64,000 nt of DNA, from NCBI GenBank assembly GCA_903839865.1, contig CAIMEE010000525.1, forward strand, positions 1 to 64,000. The letters are read 5' to 3'. This DNA is from Enhydrobacter aerosaccus. Lineage in GTDB: Bacteria > Pseudomonadota > Alphaproteobacteria > Reyranellales > Reyranellaceae. A program made the translations under genes and the position numbers. Position 1 is the first letter of the stretch. Each line of letters opens with the position of its first letter. Below are positions 61,461 to 64,000 of this stretch, in pieces. The notes beneath the pieces were generated by a model. The model did no database searches. It was not told the DNA's origin and saw only the letters and a list, made by a program, of their open reading frames with translations.

Positions 61461-61589
61461 TCAGGTCAGGGAGCTGTTCTGTCCGTGGAAGATCCACGCG
61501 TTCAGCAGGAGCACGGCCAATTCGGTGACGCCGAAGCCCACGATCAGCCAGACCAGGAGCCCGACGACGCCTTTGGTCATGACGCTCAT
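61461..61589 (-). CDS. Possible 42-residue membrane protein
   Basis: A short frame with one strong membrane helix (GVVGLLVWLIVGFGVTELAV) and a polar end (FHGQNSSLT). A second ATG at 61580 would give 39 residues. No good ribosome site precedes either ATG. It is convergent with the methyltransferase gene, 3 bp from its stop. Coding status is uncertain, but a helix of this quality in a short frame is unusual by chance. Confidence 0.4.
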   Translation of the reverse strand: MSVMTKGVVGLLVWLIVGFGVTELAVLLLNAWIFHGQNSSLT

Positions 61590-61666
61590 GCTATGGCCGC
61601 GTGTGTGTTGCCGAACATTCTTCGGCCCTCCCAAGGTTGTTGATCTTGACGAGACAACGGGCGCAC

Positions 61667-61696
61667 TTGCGCAATGGTTTCATCTTCAGATATGCA
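61667..61696 (+). promoter_or_regulatory. Candidate sigma-70-type promoter before prpF
   Basis: TTGCGC (61667-61672) and TATGCA (61691-61696) are 18 bp apart in the only AT-rich patch upstream of the gene. The start of transcription would fall roughly 20 nt before the proposed TTG start codon. Weak matches, so only a candidate. Confidence 0.3.
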
Positions 61697-61722
61697 AAAT
61701 TGGTTTTTATCGCGAGGCGCCC

Positions 61723-62886
61723 TTGATCCAGCTGAAAATCCCCGCCGTATACATGCGCGGCGGCACGAGCAAAGGCGTCTTCTTCCTCGCCGACGATCTG
61801 CCTGCCGATAAGTCCGAACGCGAACGCCTCTTGCTGCGCGTCATCGGCAGCCCGGATCGTTACGGCAAGCAGACCGACGGCATGGGCGCCGCCACGTCGA
61901 GCACATCGAAGGTCGTGATTCTCTCGAAGTCCGCCCGTCCCGATTGCGACGTCGACTATCTCTTCGGCCAGGTCGCGATCGACGCGCCGGTGATCGACTG
62001 GTCGGGTAACTGCGGCAACCTTACCACCGCGGTCGGCCCGTTCGCGATCAGCGAAGGCATGATCGCAGCGCCCGCGAACGGCGAGGCGACGGTGCGCATC
62101 TGGCAGGCCAACATCGGCAAGCGAATCATCAGCCACGTGCCGATGAAGGACGGCGAGGTCGTCGAGATGGGCGACTTCGAACTCGACGGCGTGGCATTCC
62201 CGGCGGCCGAGGTGAAGATCGAGTTCCTCGATCCCGCCGCCGACGAAGGGGAAGGCGCGCGCGCCGCGGGCGGCATGTTCCCGACCGGCAACAAGGCCGA
62301 CATGCTGGACGTGCCGGGCGTCGGCACGGTCGAGGCGACGCTGATCAATGCCGGCAATCCCACGATCTTCGTCGATGCCGCACGGCTGGGCCTCACCGGC
62401 ACGGAGCTGCAAGGCGACATCAATGGCGATGCGAAGATCCTGGCGCTGGCCGAAGCGGTGCGCAGCCACGGCGCCGTCGCCATGGGCCTGGTGAAGACGC
62501 CGCAGGAGGCGACCGAGAAGCGGCCGCATACGCCCAAGCTCTCGTTCGTCGCGAAACCTGCCGACTACACCGCGTCCGACGGCAAGAAGATCGCGCCCGG
62601 GTCGATCGACCTGCTGGCGCGCATCTTCTCGATGGGTGTGCTGCATCACGCCATGACCGGCACCGGCGCCGTCGCCATCGCGGCCGCCGCGGCGATCCCG
62701 GGCACGATCGTGAGCCGGGTCGCCCCGGTGGGCGCCGACGGGCGGGTGAAGTTCGGCCATCCCTCGGGCGTGCTCAACGTCGGCGCCGAGGCGTGCGAAA
62801 AGAACGGCCAGTGGACCGTGACCAAGGTGATGATGAGCCGGTCGGCGCGCCGGCTGATGGAAGGTTGGGTCCGGGTGCCCGCCTAG
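61723..62886 (+). CDS. prpF: PrpF / 4-oxalomesaconate tautomerase family protein
   Basis: A 387-residue member of the PrpF (DapF-like fold) isomerase family. Visible are the N-terminal IPAVYMRGGTSKGVFFLADD with the lysine next to the substrate, and the cysteine in DWSGNCGNLTTAVGPFAI; SSTSKVVILSKSARPD and LLARIFSMGVLHHAMTGTGA continue the fold. Members isomerise aconitates or oxalomesaconate. The start is taken as TTG 61723, since the family normally begins two to five residues before this IPAVYMRGG and GCGAGG lies 6 nt upstream. No prp or gallate genes are near, so specificity is open. Confidence 0.87.
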   Translation: MIQLKIPAVYMRGGTSKGVFFLADDLPADKSERERLLLRVIGSPDRYGKQTDGMGAATSSTSKVVILSKSARPDCDVDYLFGQVAIDAPVIDWSGNCGNLTTAVGPFAISEGMIAAPANGEATVRIWQANIGKRIISHVPMKDGEVVEMGDFELDGVAFPAAEVKIEFLDPAADEGEGARAAGGMFPTGNKADMLDVPGVGTVEATLINAGNPTIFVDAARLGLTGTELQGDINGDAKILALAEAVRSHGAVAMGLVKTPQEATEKRPHTPKLSFVAKPADYTASDGKKIAPGSIDLLARIFSMGVLHHAMTGTGAVAIAAAAAIPGTIVSRVAPVGADGRVKFGHPSGVLNVGAEACEKNGQWTVTKVMMSRSARRLMEGWVRVPA

Positions 62887-62918
62887 TAGCGGGCGGCGCT
62901 TCCCAGTAGATTGCCCAT

Positions 62919-64000
62919 ATGCTCGAAGCCGATCAGAAACTCCTGGCCCGCGCCGTTGCCGTGGCGCGCAATGCAATCCCGGCCTGCGACTGGGCCGCGA
63001 TCGCCTCCCGCATCGCCGCCGACCGCACGAATTTCGAGCAGCGCCTGCGCAAGCCCGTCCACGAGATCGACACCTATCTCGAGCCCGGCCTCGAGACCCT
63101 GACGCGCGATGCCGTCATCGTGCATCCGCTGACGCTCGAGGCCGCCAAGGTGGCCGAGATCCGCCGTCATCTCGAGACGCAGACGGTGCACAAGGGCTAT
63201 CACGTCTACTGGTCCGACCGGCAGCAATGCTCGCTCGACGAGGCGCGCAAGGCGGGGCCGTTCGCCGGCTACACGATGGACCAGATGATGCGCACGCCGC
63301 ATCTCGTCGACTTCTTCAATCGTCCCGCGATCGTCGATTTCGTCGAGATGGCGCTGGGGTGCGTGCCGACCCTCTACTCGATCAATGCCTGGTGGTCGTT
63401 CCCGGCGACCACGCCGACCGGCCATGGCGCGCAGTTCTTCCATCGCGACAACGACGACTGGCGCTTCATCACCCTGTTCCTCTACCTGACGGACGTCGAT
63501 GAAGACTCGGGACCGCATCAACTCATCAAGGGGTCGCATACGCTCGAAGGCATGACGGCGTTGATCGACGCCGCGAAAGCGCGCGGCGAGGACGTGCCGA
63601 TCGACGCGCTCGCGAGCTTCAGCGACCGCAACTACTTCACCGGCACCTTCTCGAGCACCTGCGAGCGCGTCTTCAAGGCGGAGACGGCGAACATCGTGGG
63701 ACCGGCGGGCACGATCTTCATGGCCAACACGGTGGCGGCCCATCGCGGCCTGATGCCGGCCAAGAAGCCGCGCCTGGTCGCCTGGGCGCGCTACGGAATG
63801 GGTCCCAACGTGAATTCGGCGGACATCGAGCAGGGGCCGTTGGCGCAGGTCCAGGTCCGCACGACGCTGCGGGACACGCCGCGCAATCGCTACATCAACC
63901 GGCTGCTGTTCGAGTTCGACCGCCGGCCGGGCCTGCACCAGGATTTCCCGGACGGTCCCTCGCGGCTGGCGCGTGTCGTCGCCAGCCTGCGCGGCCGCTA
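62919..64000 (+). CDS. Phytanoyl-CoA dioxygenase-like protein (last base missing)
   Basis: 360 complete codons of a Fe(II)/2-oxoglutarate-type oxygenase. The first metal histidine-x-aspartate is in FFHRDNDDW, the distal histidine is in VAAHRGLMPAKKP, and the arginine after it (PRLVAWAR) would bind the cosubstrate. The final two bases are TA, so the next base probably completes a stop and the gene is essentially whole. The start is ATG 62919, 33 bp after prpF. Substrate unknown. Confidence 0.85.
   Translation, partial: MLEADQKLLARAVAVARNAIPACDWAAIASRIAADRTNFEQRLRKPVHEIDTYLEPGLETLTRDAVIVHPLTLEAAKVAEIRRHLETQTVHKGYHVYWSDRQQCSLDEARKAGPFAGYTMDQMMRTPHLVDFFNRPAIVDFVEMALGCVPTLYSINAWWSFPATTPTGHGAQFFHRDNDDWRFITLFLYLTDVDEDSGPHQLIKGSHTLEGMTALIDAAKARGEDVPIDALASFSDRNYFTGTFSSTCERVFKAETANIVGPAGTIFMANTVAAHRGLMPAKKPRLVAWARYGMGPNVNSADIEQGPLAQVQVRTTLRDTPRNRYINRLLFEFDRRPGLHQDFPDGPSRLARVVASLRGR

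Overview
The window is dense, GC-rich chromosomal DNA, with roughly 93% coding and many 4-bp ATGA, GTGA or TGATG overlaps. Gene content fits an alphaproteobacterium of the Reyranella/Rhodospirillales or Bradyrhizobium type: several TctC/Bug and ABC solute-binding proteins, CaiB-like CoA-transferase, acyl-CoA ligase, HyuA/HyuB and an assimilatory nitrate cluster. The genus is an inference, because no rRNA or marker gene is present. I found no tRNA, rRNA, CRISPR array, transposase or prophage, and no gene-free stretch longer than 300 bp.

Layout. 1-4083 (-): two tandem paralogous amidohydrolases followed by spermidine/putrescine-type ABC transporter genes that run off the left edge. 4150-5681 (+): a small P-loop NTPase and a proline racemase-family epimerase. 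5905-9449 (-): a catabolic group of class III CoA-transferase, DUF2848, DUF1445 hydro-lyase and SDR. 9673-11859 (+): a small membrane protein and a Ser/Thr kinase with C-terminal MORN repeats.

11900-23870 (+) is the centrepiece, an assimilatory nitrate/nitrite regulon. nasT, an ANTAR antiterminator, precedes a leader that holds a near-consensus sigma-54 promoter, two ANTAR-type hairpins with 6-nt A..G.. loops, and an intrinsic terminator that overlaps the second hairpin. After the terminator come nasS (cytoplasmic sensor), nrtA, nrtB, nrtD, nirA, an FAD/NAD(P)H reductase with an RnfB-like four-cysteine cluster in place of a flavodoxin domain, nasA with a BFD-like C-terminus, and a cysG whose methyltransferase half is eroded. 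Transport, both reductases, an electron-delivery protein and part of siroheme synthesis sit behind one attenuator.

23959-31529: a mix of M15-like peptidase, macro domain, DUF924, sulfatase, cupins, DUF1330, a Bug receptor, GST and M17 aminopeptidase. 31530-34612 is an accessory-looking patch. Four 40-bp inverted repeats (15-bp arms, 10-nt loop) surround a DUF1028 gene, a small secreted protein and a two-gene module of an unrecognised protein plus a RecA/RepA-like ATPase with a C-terminal helix-turn-helix. 34613-44314: a Bug receptor, a Tat-exported isoaspartyl-methyltransferase-like protein, a large spermidine-synthase-like membrane protein, a secreted alpha/beta hydrolase, a PhnZ-like HD protein, a threonine dehydratase-like enzyme, and a LemA/TPM trio.

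44319-50410 (-): an ABC_sub_bind receptor, a triheme cytochrome c, a thioesterase, an MDR oxidoreductase, an acyl-CoA ligase and a VOC protein. 50544-59801 (+): a complete peptide-type ABC importer translationally coupled to hyuA and hyuB, which suggests uptake and ATP-dependent opening of a cyclic amide. The right end carries a decayed solute-binding-protein remnant, a YbhB-like protein, a TylF-like methyltransferase, PrpF and a phytanoyl-CoA-dioxygenase-like protein whose last base is cut off.
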